From Candidatus Gastranaerophilales bacterium (GTDB taxonomy: Bacteria > Cyanobacteriota > Vampirovibrionia > Gastranaerophilales > Gastranaerophilaceae): a stretch of DNA of 64,000 nucleotides. Below are positions 9,575-18,379 of this stretch, one piece after another. Position 1 is the first letter of the stretch, and the number at the start of each line of letters is the position of its first letter. Below the pieces are notes generated by a model. The model searched no databases and had not been told where the DNA came from. It saw only the letters and a program-made list of their open reading frames with translations. The translations under genes and the position numbers were made by a program. The stretch lies in assembly GCA_944327225.1 (NCBI GenBank), contig CALVGZ010000001.1:62001-126000 (forward strand), given 5' to 3'.

Positions 9575-10368
9575 TTACTATTTATCCGATAAATAACCCT
9601 GTTGCTTTTTTTGTTTTTGATTTTCCAATCAGATGGTATGGAATTACTTTATGTTTTTCTATATTTACTGGAATTTTTTTGGGAAATTACTTTGTTTTAA
9701 AAAAATACAATAAGATTGATGCGGATATATTTACTGATAGTATTTTTCCTGTTGTTATATTTTCTATAATTGGTGCAAGGCTATTCTATGTATTGGGTGA
9801 TTTTAGTTTTTATCTTAAAAATCCAATTGAAATTATTATGATAAATCATGGTGGATTATCAATATTTGGTGCAATTTTGTTTGGAATTTTAACTTTATTT
9901 TTTTATTTATATTTAATAAAAGCCGATATTTTAAAATATTTTGATATTTATGCTCTTGTTATGCCCTTGTGTCAATCTGTCGGCAGATTAGGAAATTATT
10001 TCAATCAGGAAGCTTTTGGTTTGCCAAGTCATGGCTTTTTTAAATTGTTTGTTGATGATATATATAGACCCGAAAAGTTTGTCGATATTAAATTTTTTCA
10101 TCCGACTTTTTTATATGAAAGCATTTTAAATTTGATATTATTTTTATTATTGTTATATGTATTTTTTGAATTTAAAAGTTATAAAAAAGGATTAGTTTTT
10201 TCTTTGTATTTAATTTTTTACTCAATAATCAGACTTTTTGTTGAAAATTTAAGAATAGACAGTGTATTAAATATTTGTAATGTTCCTGTTGCCGATATAT
10301 TAAGTGTTATAACTTTATTGGGCGGTTTTTTAATTTTATTCTATATAAAAAAACATCCTGTTAGTTAA
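9571..10368 (+). CDS. lgt: Prolipoprotein diacylglyceryl transferase
   Basis: 265-aa inner-membrane enzyme that transfers diacylglycerol from phosphatidylglycerol to the lipobox Cys of prolipoproteins. It has about seven membrane segments. The motif NHGGLSIFGAI (about 90-100) and the Lgt signature GRLGNYFNQEAFG (about 138-150) are intact. The start overlaps the TPR gene by 4 nt. The stop codon lies inside the 5' part of a strong hairpin terminator. Confidence 0.96.
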   Translation: MITIYPINNPVAFFVFDFPIRWYGITLCFSIFTGIFLGNYFVLKKYNKIDADIFTDSIFPVVIFSIIGARLFYVLGDFSFYLKNPIEIIMINHGGLSIFGAILFGILTLFFYLYLIKADILKYFDIYALVMPLCQSVGRLGNYFNQEAFGLPSHGFFKLFVDDIYRPEKFVDIKFFHPTFLYESILNLILFLLLLYVFFEFKSYKKGLVFSLYLIFYSIIRLFVENLRIDSVLNICNVPVADILSVITLLGGFLILFYIKKHPVS

Positions 10369-10378
10369 CAGGATGTTT
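10351..10378. terminator. Bidirectional intrinsic terminator between lgt and gpmI
   Basis: Perfect 12-bp stem (10351-10362 with 10367-10378) with an AGTT loop. It is flanked by an A-run on the left and a T-rich stretch on the right, so it can act on both strands. It contains the lgt stop codon. Confidence 0.85.
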
Positions 10379-10381
10379 AAT

Positions 10382-11920
10382 TTATTTTTTAACTAATGCT
10401 TTTATCATTGATTTTCCGGTCATTTCATGAGGTTTATTTATTCCCATAAGTTCAAGAATTGTTGGAGCGATATCGCATAATGCACCTGTATCATTTAATT
10501 CAAATTTATCTTTTGAAACAATTATAAATGGCACAACATTGGTTGTGTGTGCAGTTTGAGGTGCATGGGTCTCTTCATTATACATCCATTCAGCGTTTCC
10601 GTGATCTGCAGTTATAATCATCGTAACATCATTTTCCAGTGCTTTTGTTGCAATTTTGCCTACACACTCATCAACCGCTTCGCAGGCTTTTATTGCGGCT
10701 TCCATGACACCAGTGTGACCGACCATATCAGGATTTGCAAAGTTAACTAAAATAAAGCCGTATTCTTCATCATCAAGTGCCTTTAAAACGTTGTCGCATA
10801 CTTCATAAGCACTCATTTCAGGCTTTAAATCATAGGTAGCAACTTTTGGTGAATTAACTAAAGCTCTTGTTTCCAATTTGCCCGATTTTTCAACTCCACC
10901 ATTGAAGAAAAATGTTATATGAGCATATTTTTCAGTTTCCGCAGTTCTAAATTGTTTAATGTTATTATCATCCAAAACATCGCCTAAAATATTGTGAAGA
11001 CTTTGTGGTTTGAATGCAACGGGAACTTTGAATGTTTCATCATATTGTGTCATACAAACATAATATAGATTTTTAATTACTTTTTTTCTGTTAAAGCCGT
11101 CAAAGTTCTCATCGTTAAATGCTCGTGTAATTTCTCTTGCTCTATCCGGTCTATAATTAAAGAAAATTATTGCGTCGTTATCTTCTACTCTTCTTTTAGA
11201 GATTACTGTCGGTTTCACAAATTCATCAGTTACATCGTTTTTATATGAATTTTGAATTGCGTCTTTAGAATTTTCTTCTTTTATCCCTTCGCCCAATGTC
11301 AGGCAATCGTATGCTTTTTCGACCCTTTCCCATCTTTTATCACGATCCATTGCCCAATATCTGCCAATAATTGATGCAATTGGGGGAAGATTGTATTTTT
11401 TTAATTCTTGTTCTATTTCATTTAGATAAATATATGCTGATTTTGGGGGCGTATCTCTGCCATCTAAAAAGGCATGTATATAAACTTCTTTTAGATTATT
11501 ATCCGCAACCATTTTTATAAGGGCTTTTAGATGTTTCATTGAACTGTGGACTCCGCCGGTAGAAACAAGTCCCCAGATGTGAAGTGCTGAATTATATTTT
11601 TTAACATGATTAATTGCTGATAGAAACTCATCATTTTGAAAGAAGTCGTTTTCATCGATTGATTTATTTATTCTGGTTAATTCTTGATAGACAATTCTTC
11701 CGGCACCTATATTTAAATGCCCTACTTCGGAATTACCCATCTGCCCTTCAGGCAATCCAACGGACAAGCCGTCGGCATGTATTGTAGTTGATGGCATTTG
11801 TGCCATAAACTTATCGAAATTTGGTGTCTTTGCATTATATATTGCATTGTATTTTGTATCTTTTGATATTCCCCATCCGTCCAATATGCAAAGCAGGGTT
11901 CTTTTTTTAGTATTTGACAT
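10382..11920 (-). CDS. gpmI: 2,3-bisphosphoglycerate-independent phosphoglycerate mutase
   Basis: 512-aa Mn-dependent enzyme interconverting 3- and 2-phosphoglycerate in glycolysis. Metal ligand D14 lies in CILDGWG. The catalytic Ser (S64) is in GQMGNSEVGHLN, and the C-terminal metal site ITADHGNAE is present. Length is typical of the long iPGM form. A GAGAGG box lies 8 nt before the ATG. It converges with lgt across a shared terminator. Confidence 0.97.
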   Translation of the reverse strand: MSNTKKRTLLCILDGWGISKDTKYNAIYNAKTPNFDKFMAQMPSTTIHADGLSVGLPEGQMGNSEVGHLNIGAGRIVYQELTRINKSIDENDFFQNDEFLSAINHVKKYNSALHIWGLVSTGGVHSSMKHLKALIKMVADNNLKEVYIHAFLDGRDTPPKSAYIYLNEIEQELKKYNLPPIASIIGRYWAMDRDKRWERVEKAYDCLTLGEGIKEENSKDAIQNSYKNDVTDEFVKPTVISKRRVEDNDAIIFFNYRPDRAREITRAFNDENFDGFNRKKVIKNLYYVCMTQYDETFKVPVAFKPQSLHNILGDVLDDNNIKQFRTAETEKYAHITFFFNGGVEKSGKLETRALVNSPKVATYDLKPEMSAYEVCDNVLKALDDEEYGFILVNFANPDMVGHTGVMEAAIKACEAVDECVGKIATKALENDVTMIITADHGNAEWMYNEETHAPQTAHTTNVVPFIIVSKDKFELNDTGALCDIAPTILELMGINKPHEMTGKSMIKALVKK

Positions 11921-12039
11921 ATATTACCTCTCTTTTTTCGTGTTTCATTTTACCATGGAAAAAACACTTTATACATACAAGTTTTGTTTAGCATAATTTA
12001 TTTGTTTATTGTATTATTAAGTTGATTAAGGAAATAATA

Positions 12040-13677
12040 ATGAGATATTCTAAATATAATGTAGTAATAATTGGAAGCGGTATAAGCGGATTATTTCTTG
12101 CAAACAAGCTTTCGGAAAACAAAAATTGTTCGGATGGAATTTTATTAATAACAAAGGATGAATTATTTTCTGGTTCTTCCTCGTTGGCACAAGGCGGCAT
12201 AGTTTCTGTTATTCCTGAAATAAATAAATCGGATTCTTTTGAATCTCACATCAAGGATACATTGAGGGCTGGCTGTGGATTAAATAATATTGCTACAGTT
12301 GAGTATGTTTCAAAAAATTCTTCTTTGGCAATTGATGAATTAATTCGCTATGGTGTTGTTTTTGATAAAACAGATAAAAATACCTTAGATTTTACTTTGG
12401 AAGGTGCTCATAGTCATCCCAGAATACTTCATTCACATGGTGATTCAACCGGTAAAGTTATAGAAAAAGCTTTATGTGAGCGTTTAAAATCTGCCAGTAA
12501 TGTTGAATTATATGATAATACAATGGCTGTTGAACTTCTTGTTGATAATTCAAAAAGTTGCAAGGGTTTAGTCGCCTATAATTGGAAAAATGATTACTAT
12601 GAAGCCATATATGCTGGCAGTATTGTTATAGCTACCGGTGGAATAGGGCAAATTTATAAAAATACGACAAATCCTTCCGTTTCGACCGGTGATGGTATTT
12701 CGCTTGCTTATAATGCAGGAGCTGACGTTTGCGATATGGAATTTGTTCAATTTCACCCGACCGCACTTTATTGTAAGGATAAGTTAACCATGCCTCTTGT
12801 TTCTGAATCAGTTCGTGGTGAAGGAGGAAAGTTGGTCGATTTAGACGGTGAATATTTTGCCAAAAATTATCATCATCAGGCGGATTTAGCTCCAAGGGAT
12901 GTTGTTGCAAGAGCAATTGTTGAACAAACTAAACAAACTGAAGTCAACTATGTTAATTTAGACATCTCTCAAATAGGAATTGAAAAATTTAAACAAAGAT
13001 TTCCTACAATTACTCAATTATGTTGTGAAAATAATATAGATATTAATTCGGGTTTGATTCCTGTTGTACCTGCTGAACATTATTTTATGGGCGGTATTAA
13101 GGTTGATTTAAACTCAAGAACTTCTATAAAAAATTTGTATGCAATCGGCGAATGTGCTTGCAGTGGTTTGCATGGTGCAAACAGACTTGCATCCAATTCC
13201 TTATTGGAATGTGTTGTATTCGCCGATAATTTATCTAAGTATATTTCTAATAATTTTAATAACCCACCGAAAAAAAATGACGGGAAAATTAAAAATACAG
13301 TTGAAAAATACTTAAATCAAGATTCTGTTTCTAATAAGCAGGAAGATTTTGTTGAAGTGTTATTTGGCGAGCTTAAAGAAATTATGTCTTCTGATGTCGG
13401 TATTATTAGAACTGCCAAGTCATTAAAAGATGCACTCGCAAAGATTGATATTTTAAAATTGCGTTTAGAAAATGTAAGGGTGAAATCTAAAGCAAGATAT
13501 GAATTTGAAAATGCTTTATGCGTTTCAAGGCTTATAATAAGAGCTGCTTTGTTGCGTGAAAATTCTGTTGGTGCTCATTATAGAGCCGATTTTCCTCATA
13601 GAGCTTTGGAAGTTACGAATGATACTGTTATAAATGATGATATAAAGGTAAACTATGACAAAATTTTTATTAAATAG
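12040..13677 (+). CDS. nadB: L-aspartate oxidase
   Basis: 545-aa flavoenzyme oxidising L-aspartate to iminoaspartate, the first step of de novo NAD synthesis. The N-terminal FAD-binding motif (VVIIGSGISGL), SSLAQGGI and the SVRGEGGKLVD block mark NadB. Later motifs EHYFMGGIKVD and GLHGANRLASNSLLE match the succinate-dehydrogenase/aspartate-oxidase flavoprotein family. I chose the ATG at 12040 because AAGGA sits 7 nt upstream; an in-frame TTG at 12022 has no such site. No nadA is in the window. Confidence 0.96.
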   Translation: MRYSKYNVVIIGSGISGLFLANKLSENKNCSDGILLITKDELFSGSSSLAQGGIVSVIPEINKSDSFESHIKDTLRAGCGLNNIATVEYVSKNSSLAIDELIRYGVVFDKTDKNTLDFTLEGAHSHPRILHSHGDSTGKVIEKALCERLKSASNVELYDNTMAVELLVDNSKSCKGLVAYNWKNDYYEAIYAGSIVIATGGIGQIYKNTTNPSVSTGDGISLAYNAGADVCDMEFVQFHPTALYCKDKLTMPLVSESVRGEGGKLVDLDGEYFAKNYHHQADLAPRDVVARAIVEQTKQTEVNYVNLDISQIGIEKFKQRFPTITQLCCENNIDINSGLIPVVPAEHYFMGGIKVDLNSRTSIKNLYAIGECACSGLHGANRLASNSLLECVVFADNLSKYISNNFNNPPKKNDGKIKNTVEKYLNQDSVSNKQEDFVEVLFGELKEIMSSDVGIIRTAKSLKDALAKIDILKLRLENVRVKSKARYEFENALCVSRLIIRAALLRENSVGAHYRADFPHRALEVTNDTVINDDIKVNYDKIFIK

Positions 13678-14515
13678 GTTTGTTATTGAAGATTTTATTA
13701 AATCTGCACTAAAAGAAGATTTATATTATGGCGATATCACAACAGATGCTGTGTGTGCAAATTTGCCAAATCCGCAATTTGAGGTTTATTTAACAACCAG
13801 AGCAGATGGGGTTTTATGCGGCAGACAAATTTTTGAAATGGTTTTTGAGATTCTTGCAGATAGTGAGATTAATATTGACTTTTATTTTTCTGACGGTGAT
13901 GAAATTAGAAAGGGCGATAAGATTGCTAAAATCATAGGTGATGCAAGATTTATTTTAATAGGGGAAAGACTTGCCTTGAATTTTGTTCAAAAACTCTCGG
14001 GCATTGCTACTTATACTAGAAAATTTCAATCCGTTGTTGATAAATATAATGTTAGGGTTGTTGACACAAGAAAAAATACGCCAAATTTTCGAATATTTGA
14101 AAAATATGCTGTTAAGGTGGGTGGAAACTATTTGCATCGTTTTAATTTGTCTGATTGTGTCATGTTAAAAGATAATCATATCGCCCTTCTTGGTGGTTCT
14201 ATTACAAATGCTGTCAAAGAAGTCAGAAAAAATCTTTCTCATGCTCATAAAATTGAAGTTGAGTGTGATACAATCGAACAGGTGAAAGAGGCCTTATTGA
14301 ATGATGTTGATATTATTATGCTTGATAATATGAGTTGCGAAGATATGAAAAAATGTTGCAATTTGATAAATAAAAAAGCTATTGTTGAGGCTTCCGGTTG
14401 TGTGACATTAAATAATATTGAAGAAATTGCAAAAACCGGGGTAGATATTATATCAACAAGTGCAATTGTTATGAAAGCTCCGACCTTGGATTTAGCTTTT
14501 GATTATAATCCTTAA
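13655..14515 (+). CDS. nadC: Nicotinate-nucleotide pyrophosphorylase (quinolinate phosphoribosyltransferase)
   Basis: 286-aa enzyme that condenses quinolinate with PRPP to nicotinate mononucleotide. Motifs include GDITTDAV near the start, VVDTRKNTPNFRIFEKYAV (about 130-148), the HRFNLSDCVMLKDNH block and DIIMLDNM near residue 223. The ATG lies 23 nt inside the end of nadB, so the two are tightly coupled. In most homologues the residue after the TRKT motif is Thr; here it reads TRKN, a mild deviation. It ends in a shared terminator with gltX. Confidence 0.95.
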   Translation: MTKFLLNRFVIEDFIKSALKEDLYYGDITTDAVCANLPNPQFEVYLTTRADGVLCGRQIFEMVFEILADSEINIDFYFSDGDEIRKGDKIAKIIGDARFILIGERLALNFVQKLSGIATYTRKFQSVVDKYNVRVVDTRKNTPNFRIFEKYAVKVGGNYLHRFNLSDCVMLKDNHIALLGGSITNAVKEVRKNLSHAHKIEVECDTIEQVKEALLNDVDIIMLDNMSCEDMKKCCNLINKKAIVEASGCVTLNNIEEIAKTGVDIISTSAIVMKAPTLDLAFDYNP

Positions 14516-14538
14516 AAAAGAGGCGTTTGCCTCTTTTT
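14515..14538. terminator. Bidirectional terminator between nadC and gltX
   Basis: 10-bp stem (14515-14524 with 14529-14538), GTTT loop, GAGGC core. A-rich and T-rich outer arms supply U-tracts in both directions. It overlaps the end of gltX. Confidence 0.8.
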
Positions 14539-15979
14539 ATATATTATTTAGTCTTTTTAGAACTTCGTCTTTACCAAGAATTTGAATTATTGCAACCATA
14601 TTGGCCCCTCTTGTCCTTCCTGTAAGTGCTGCTCTTATTGCCCACATCGTTTCTTTTGGCTTGTATCCTTTATTTTCCTTAAAGAAGGTTCTGAATTCGG
14701 CTAATTTATCGTGGATATCCTGCTCGTTTTTAAAATCGTAATTTTTTATATCTTCTTTGAATTTTGATAAAACCTCTTGCGAAAGTTCGCTGTTAAGAAG
14801 ATCTTTAACTTCCGTATAATCTGGTTCTTCAAAGAAATATTGTGTATCAAATTCTAAGTCTTTCAAAAGAGTTATTGGTTCGCGGGTAACTTCTATTATA
14901 TGTTCTAATTGCTTTCTTGAATATTTAGAGGTATTGTATTTGTTCAAAAATGGCAGTGCTAAATCTGTTAGTTTGGATATGTCCATTTTTTTAATATACT
15001 GACCGTTCATCCAGTTTAATTTTTCGTATTCAAAAATAGAATTAGAGCTTGATACTTCGTTTATTCTAAAATCAGCAGCTATTTCATCTACATTTTTAAT
15101 TTCTACTCCGTCCGAGGGAGCCCAGCCTAATAGTGCAACGAAATTTAGCAAGGCATCTGTTAAATATCCTTCTTTTATGAAATCTGAAACAGCTGTTGCT
15201 CCATGTCTTTTTGAAAGTTTGCTTCTATCAGGTGCAAGTATCATACCTAAATGACCAAATTTGGGTACTTTTGCACCGAGTGCTTCGTATATTAATATTT
15301 GTTTCGGAGTGTTTGAGATATGATCTTCGCCTCTTATAACATGAGTGATTTCCATAAGCATATCGTCTACAACTACGGCAAAATTATATGTTGGAGTGCC
15401 GTTTGATTTCATGATTGCAAAATCACCGATAAGACCTGTATCAAATTTCAATTCACCTTTTACAAGGTCGTTAAATATAAGTTCTTTAGCTTCAACCTTG
15501 AATCTTATAGAAGGAACTATACCTTTTGCTTTTAGGGCGTCTTTTTCTTCTTTTGTTAAGTTTAAACATTTTCTTGAGTATTTATATGGTATTTTCTTTT
15601 GTTCGGCAATTCTGTGTTCTTCATCTAAATCTTCATTTGAACAAAAACATTCATACGCATATCCTTTGTCAATAAGCATCTGGGCAAATTTAGGATATAT
15701 ATCAAATCTTTCTGATTGTTTATATGGGCCGTAATTACCTCCTACATCGGGTCCTTCATCCCAATTTAATCCTAGAGCCTTCAGGGAATCGAAAATATTT
15801 TGTTTATACGCTTCCGAACTTCTGTCTAAATCTGTATCTTCGATTCTTAAGACATATTTTCCGCCTGTTTTTTTTGCAAACAGATAATTAAAAAGAGCAG
15901 TTCTTGCGGTTCCTATATGTAAATTGCCCGATGGAGACGGTGCTATTCTAACTCTGACTTTTTCTTCCGTATTATTCAT
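14537..15979 (-). CDS. gltX: Glutamyl-tRNA synthetase
   Basis: 480-aa class I aminoacyl-tRNA synthetase. The HIGH-type motif PSPSGNLHIGTARTAL begins at about residue 13, and the KMSKS-type motif KLSKRHGA lies near 255. The GluRS anticodon-binding C-terminus (about 330-480) is complete. Whether it is discriminating or also charges tRNA-Gln cannot be read from sequence. A GAGGA box precedes the ATG. It faces away from hom across 69 bp. Confidence 0.97.
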   Translation of the reverse strand: MNNTEEKVRVRIAPSPSGNLHIGTARTALFNYLFAKKTGGKYVLRIEDTDLDRSSEAYKQNIFDSLKALGLNWDEGPDVGGNYGPYKQSERFDIYPKFAQMLIDKGYAYECFCSNEDLDEEHRIAEQKKIPYKYSRKCLNLTKEEKDALKAKGIVPSIRFKVEAKELIFNDLVKGELKFDTGLIGDFAIMKSNGTPTYNFAVVVDDMLMEITHVIRGEDHISNTPKQILIYEALGAKVPKFGHLGMILAPDRSKLSKRHGATAVSDFIKEGYLTDALLNFVALLGWAPSDGVEIKNVDEIAADFRINEVSSSNSIFEYEKLNWMNGQYIKKMDISKLTDLALPFLNKYNTSKYSRKQLEHIIEVTREPITLLKDLEFDTQYFFEEPDYTEVKDLLNSELSQEVLSKFKEDIKNYDFKNEQDIHDKLAEFRTFFKENKGYKPKETMWAIRAALTGRTRGANMVAIIQILGKDEVLKRLNNI

Positions 15980-16033
15980 ATTGATTTCCTCATAAATAAC
16001 TTTTTACTTTATGTTACTACAAAAACAAATTTA

Positions 16034-16042
16034 TGTTATTAT
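16034..16042 (+). promoter_or_regulatory. Extended -10 promoter of hom (leaderless geometry)
   Basis: TG-T-TATTAT, an extended -10 element with the hexamer at 16037-16042, ends 7 nt before the ATG at 16049. Transcription would begin at or next to the start codon, and no Shine-Dalgarno sequence is present. The -35 region (TTACTA) is weak. Confidence 0.5.
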
Positions 16043-16048
16043 TTTTCT

Positions 16049-17317
16049 ATGGATGAAAAATTAAAAATAGGAATTGTTGGTCTTGGTACCGTCGGACAGG
16101 GTGTAGTTAAGGTATTATCTAAATTTGATGATATTGAAATTGTTGCTGTTGCAGTCAAAAATCTTACTAAAAAACGTGATGTTCAAATTTCTAATTTGAC
16201 GTCTGATATATATGAGTTGGTTAATAATCCTGAAATTGATGTTATTGTTGAAGTCGCAGGTGGTCTTGGGGTATATGAATATTTAAGGACGGCTATATTA
16301 AATAAAAAACATATAGTTACGGCAAATAAAGAACTTTTAGCCCGATATGGATCTGAGCTTTTTGATTTGGCAAGACAAAATAATGTTGTAATTATGTACG
16401 AAGCTGCTGTTGCAGGCGGAATACCGATAATATATCCTATTAAAACAAGTCTTAGTGCGAACTCATTTGTCGGTGTTGCGGGCATTTTGAACGGTACTAC
16501 AAATTATATTCTAACGAAAATGGAAGAAGAGAACCTGAGCTATGAGGATTGTCTTTTAAAAGCTCAGCAACTTGGATATGCAGAAACTGACCCTGTCGGT
16601 GATGTTGAAGGATATGATGCAATGTATAAGATTGCAATTTTATCTAATATCGTATTTAATAAGAGAATTGACTTATCAAAGATTTATCACGAAGGTATCA
16701 CCAATATTTCTTCCTTAGATTTAAAACTTGCTGATGAGTTTGGTTATAAAATTAAGCTTGTTGCTATGGCAAAAAAAATGTCGGATTTATCCGGTAATGA
16801 TTGCCTTGATATTAGGGTACATCCTGTCTTGGTTTCTAAGGATGAATCATTGGCAGATATTAAAAATGCTACAAATGCTGTTAAGTTAAAGGGCTTTCCT
16901 GTCGGGGAAGTTATGTTCGTTGGTGCAGGAGCGGGCGAATTTCCTACTACGAGTTCCGTTGTTGGTGATATCTTAACTATAAAATCCGAAATAAGTAAAC
17001 AAGACAAAGTTTTACCCATGACTGTATGTCACCATACCGATTATGCAAATCAAATTCATATCGATGATACTCAAAATTGCTATTATTTAAGAATAAATGC
17101 TTCAAATACTCCTGGAACAATTGGTAAGATTGGCTTAGCATGTGGTAAATTTAATATCAATCTTTCTTGTATATTACAGAAAGGAGTTAATGAAGACAGA
17201 AGTGCCACAATAATTGTAATAACAGAAGAGTGTTTTGAAAGAGATATAAATAATATGATAAAAGAATTTGAAGAAACCTCCGAAGTTAGAGTATTGAACA
17301 GAATAAGGGTCATGTAG
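16049..17317 (+). CDS. hom: Homoserine dehydrogenase
   Basis: 422-aa enzyme reducing aspartate semialdehyde to homoserine. The N-terminal nucleotide-binding motif is GIVGLGTVGQGV, followed by the catalytic domain with ILNGTTNYIL (about 147-156) and AETDPVGDVEGYDA (about 184-197). The C-terminal ACT domain (about 345-420) suggests threonine feedback control. Its stop directly abuts thrC, giving a threonine pathway unit. The gene has no ribosome site, but an extended -10 at the leaderless position. Confidence 0.97.
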   Translation: MDEKLKIGIVGLGTVGQGVVKVLSKFDDIEIVAVAVKNLTKKRDVQISNLTSDIYELVNNPEIDVIVEVAGGLGVYEYLRTAILNKKHIVTANKELLARYGSELFDLARQNNVVIMYEAAVAGGIPIIYPIKTSLSANSFVGVAGILNGTTNYILTKMEEENLSYEDCLLKAQQLGYAETDPVGDVEGYDAMYKIAILSNIVFNKRIDLSKIYHEGITNISSLDLKLADEFGYKIKLVAMAKKMSDLSGNDCLDIRVHPVLVSKDESLADIKNATNAVKLKGFPVGEVMFVGAGAGEFPTTSSVVGDILTIKSEISKQDKVLPMTVCHHTDYANQIHIDDTQNCYYLRINASNTPGTIGKIGLACGKFNINLSCILQKGVNEDRSATIIVITEECFERDINNMIKEFEETSEVRVLNRIRVM

Positions 17318-18370
17318 ATGAAATATCAAGGTTTAATTGAAAAATACAGAGCATATCTTCCTGTTAGCAAGGAAACGCCAATCGTTTCTCTTTGCGAAGG
17401 GGCTACACCTTTAATTAAAGCTGATAATTTGGCTAAAAGTATTGGTTTAAAAATAAATTTGTATCTCAAATATGAAGGATTAAATCCGACCGGAAGTTTT
17501 AAAGATAGAGGCATGACTATGGCAGTAACCAAGGCAAAAGAAGAAGGCTCAAAAGCTGTTATTTGTGCTTCTACCGGCAATACATCTGCTTCTGCTGCTG
17601 CCTATGCTGCAAGAGCAAATATGAAATGTTGCGTATTAATACCTGACGGACATATTGCCATGGGTAAGCTTTCTCAGGCTATGATGTATGGTGCTGATAT
17701 TATTGCAATTGACGGTAATTTTGATGAAGCACTTGATGCCGTTCGTGAGATTTCAACAAATTTTCCCATTACTTTGGTAAATTCGGTTAATCCGTATAGG
17801 ATTGAAGGTCAAAAAACAGGTGCATTTGAAATTGTTGATGATTTGAATGATTCTCCTGATTATCATTTTATTCCCGTTGGAAATGCGGGAAATATCACTG
17901 CATATTGGAAAGGATATAAAGAGTATTTTGCACAAAATAAATGTTCCAAACTTCCAAAAATGATGGGGATTCAAGCTTGTGGTGCTGCCCCTATTGTTTT
18001 GGGACACAAGGTTGATAATCCTGAAACTATTGCTACTGCTATTAGGATTGGAAATCCGGCAAGCTGGGATAAGGCATTGAAGGCCTTGGATGAATCTTCA
18101 GGTAAGATTGATATGGTAACAGACAATGAAATTTTAGATGCTTATGTTCTTTTGACCAGAACTGAGGGTGTTTTTTGCGAACCTGCTTCCGCTTCAAGTG
18201 TTGCCGGTCTTATTAAATTAAAAGGATTAATTAAAGAAAATTCTACTGTTGTTTGTATTTTAACAGGTAACGGCTTAAAAGATCCCAATAATGCTATTGA
18301 ATATTCAAATAACGAAATCCATAAGGCCGCCGCAGATATAAAGGAAATTGTAAAAATAATTAAATTATAG
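17318..18370 (+). CDS. thrC: Threonine synthase
   Basis: 350-aa PLP enzyme converting O-phosphohomoserine to threonine. The PLP lysine is K62 in [11 protein letters not shown]. The cofactor phosphate loop [11 protein letters not shown] and the later TGNGLKDPN match the short (type I-like) threonine synthases of Gram-positive bacteria and Cyanobacteria. It directly follows hom (TAGATG), and leuS begins 9 nt after its stop. No thrB (homoserine kinase) is in this cluster. Confidence 0.96.
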   Translation: MKYQGLIEKYRAYLPVSKETPIVSLCEGATPLIKADNLAKSIGLKINLYLKYEGLNPTGSFKDRGMTMAVTKAKEEGSKAVICASTGNTSASAAAYAARANMKCCVLIPDGHIAMGKLSQAMMYGADIIAIDGNFDEALDAVREISTNFPITLVNSVNPYRIEGQKTGAFEIVDDLNDSPDYHFIPVGNAGNITAYWKGYKEYFAQNKCSKLPKMMGIQACGAAPIVLGHKVDNPETIATAIRIGNPASWDKALKALDESSGKIDMVTDNEILDAYVLLTRTEGVFCEPASASSVAGLIKLKGLIKENSTVVCILTGNGLKDPNNAIEYSNNEIHKAAADIKEIVKIIKL

Positions 18371-18379
18371 GAAAAAAGT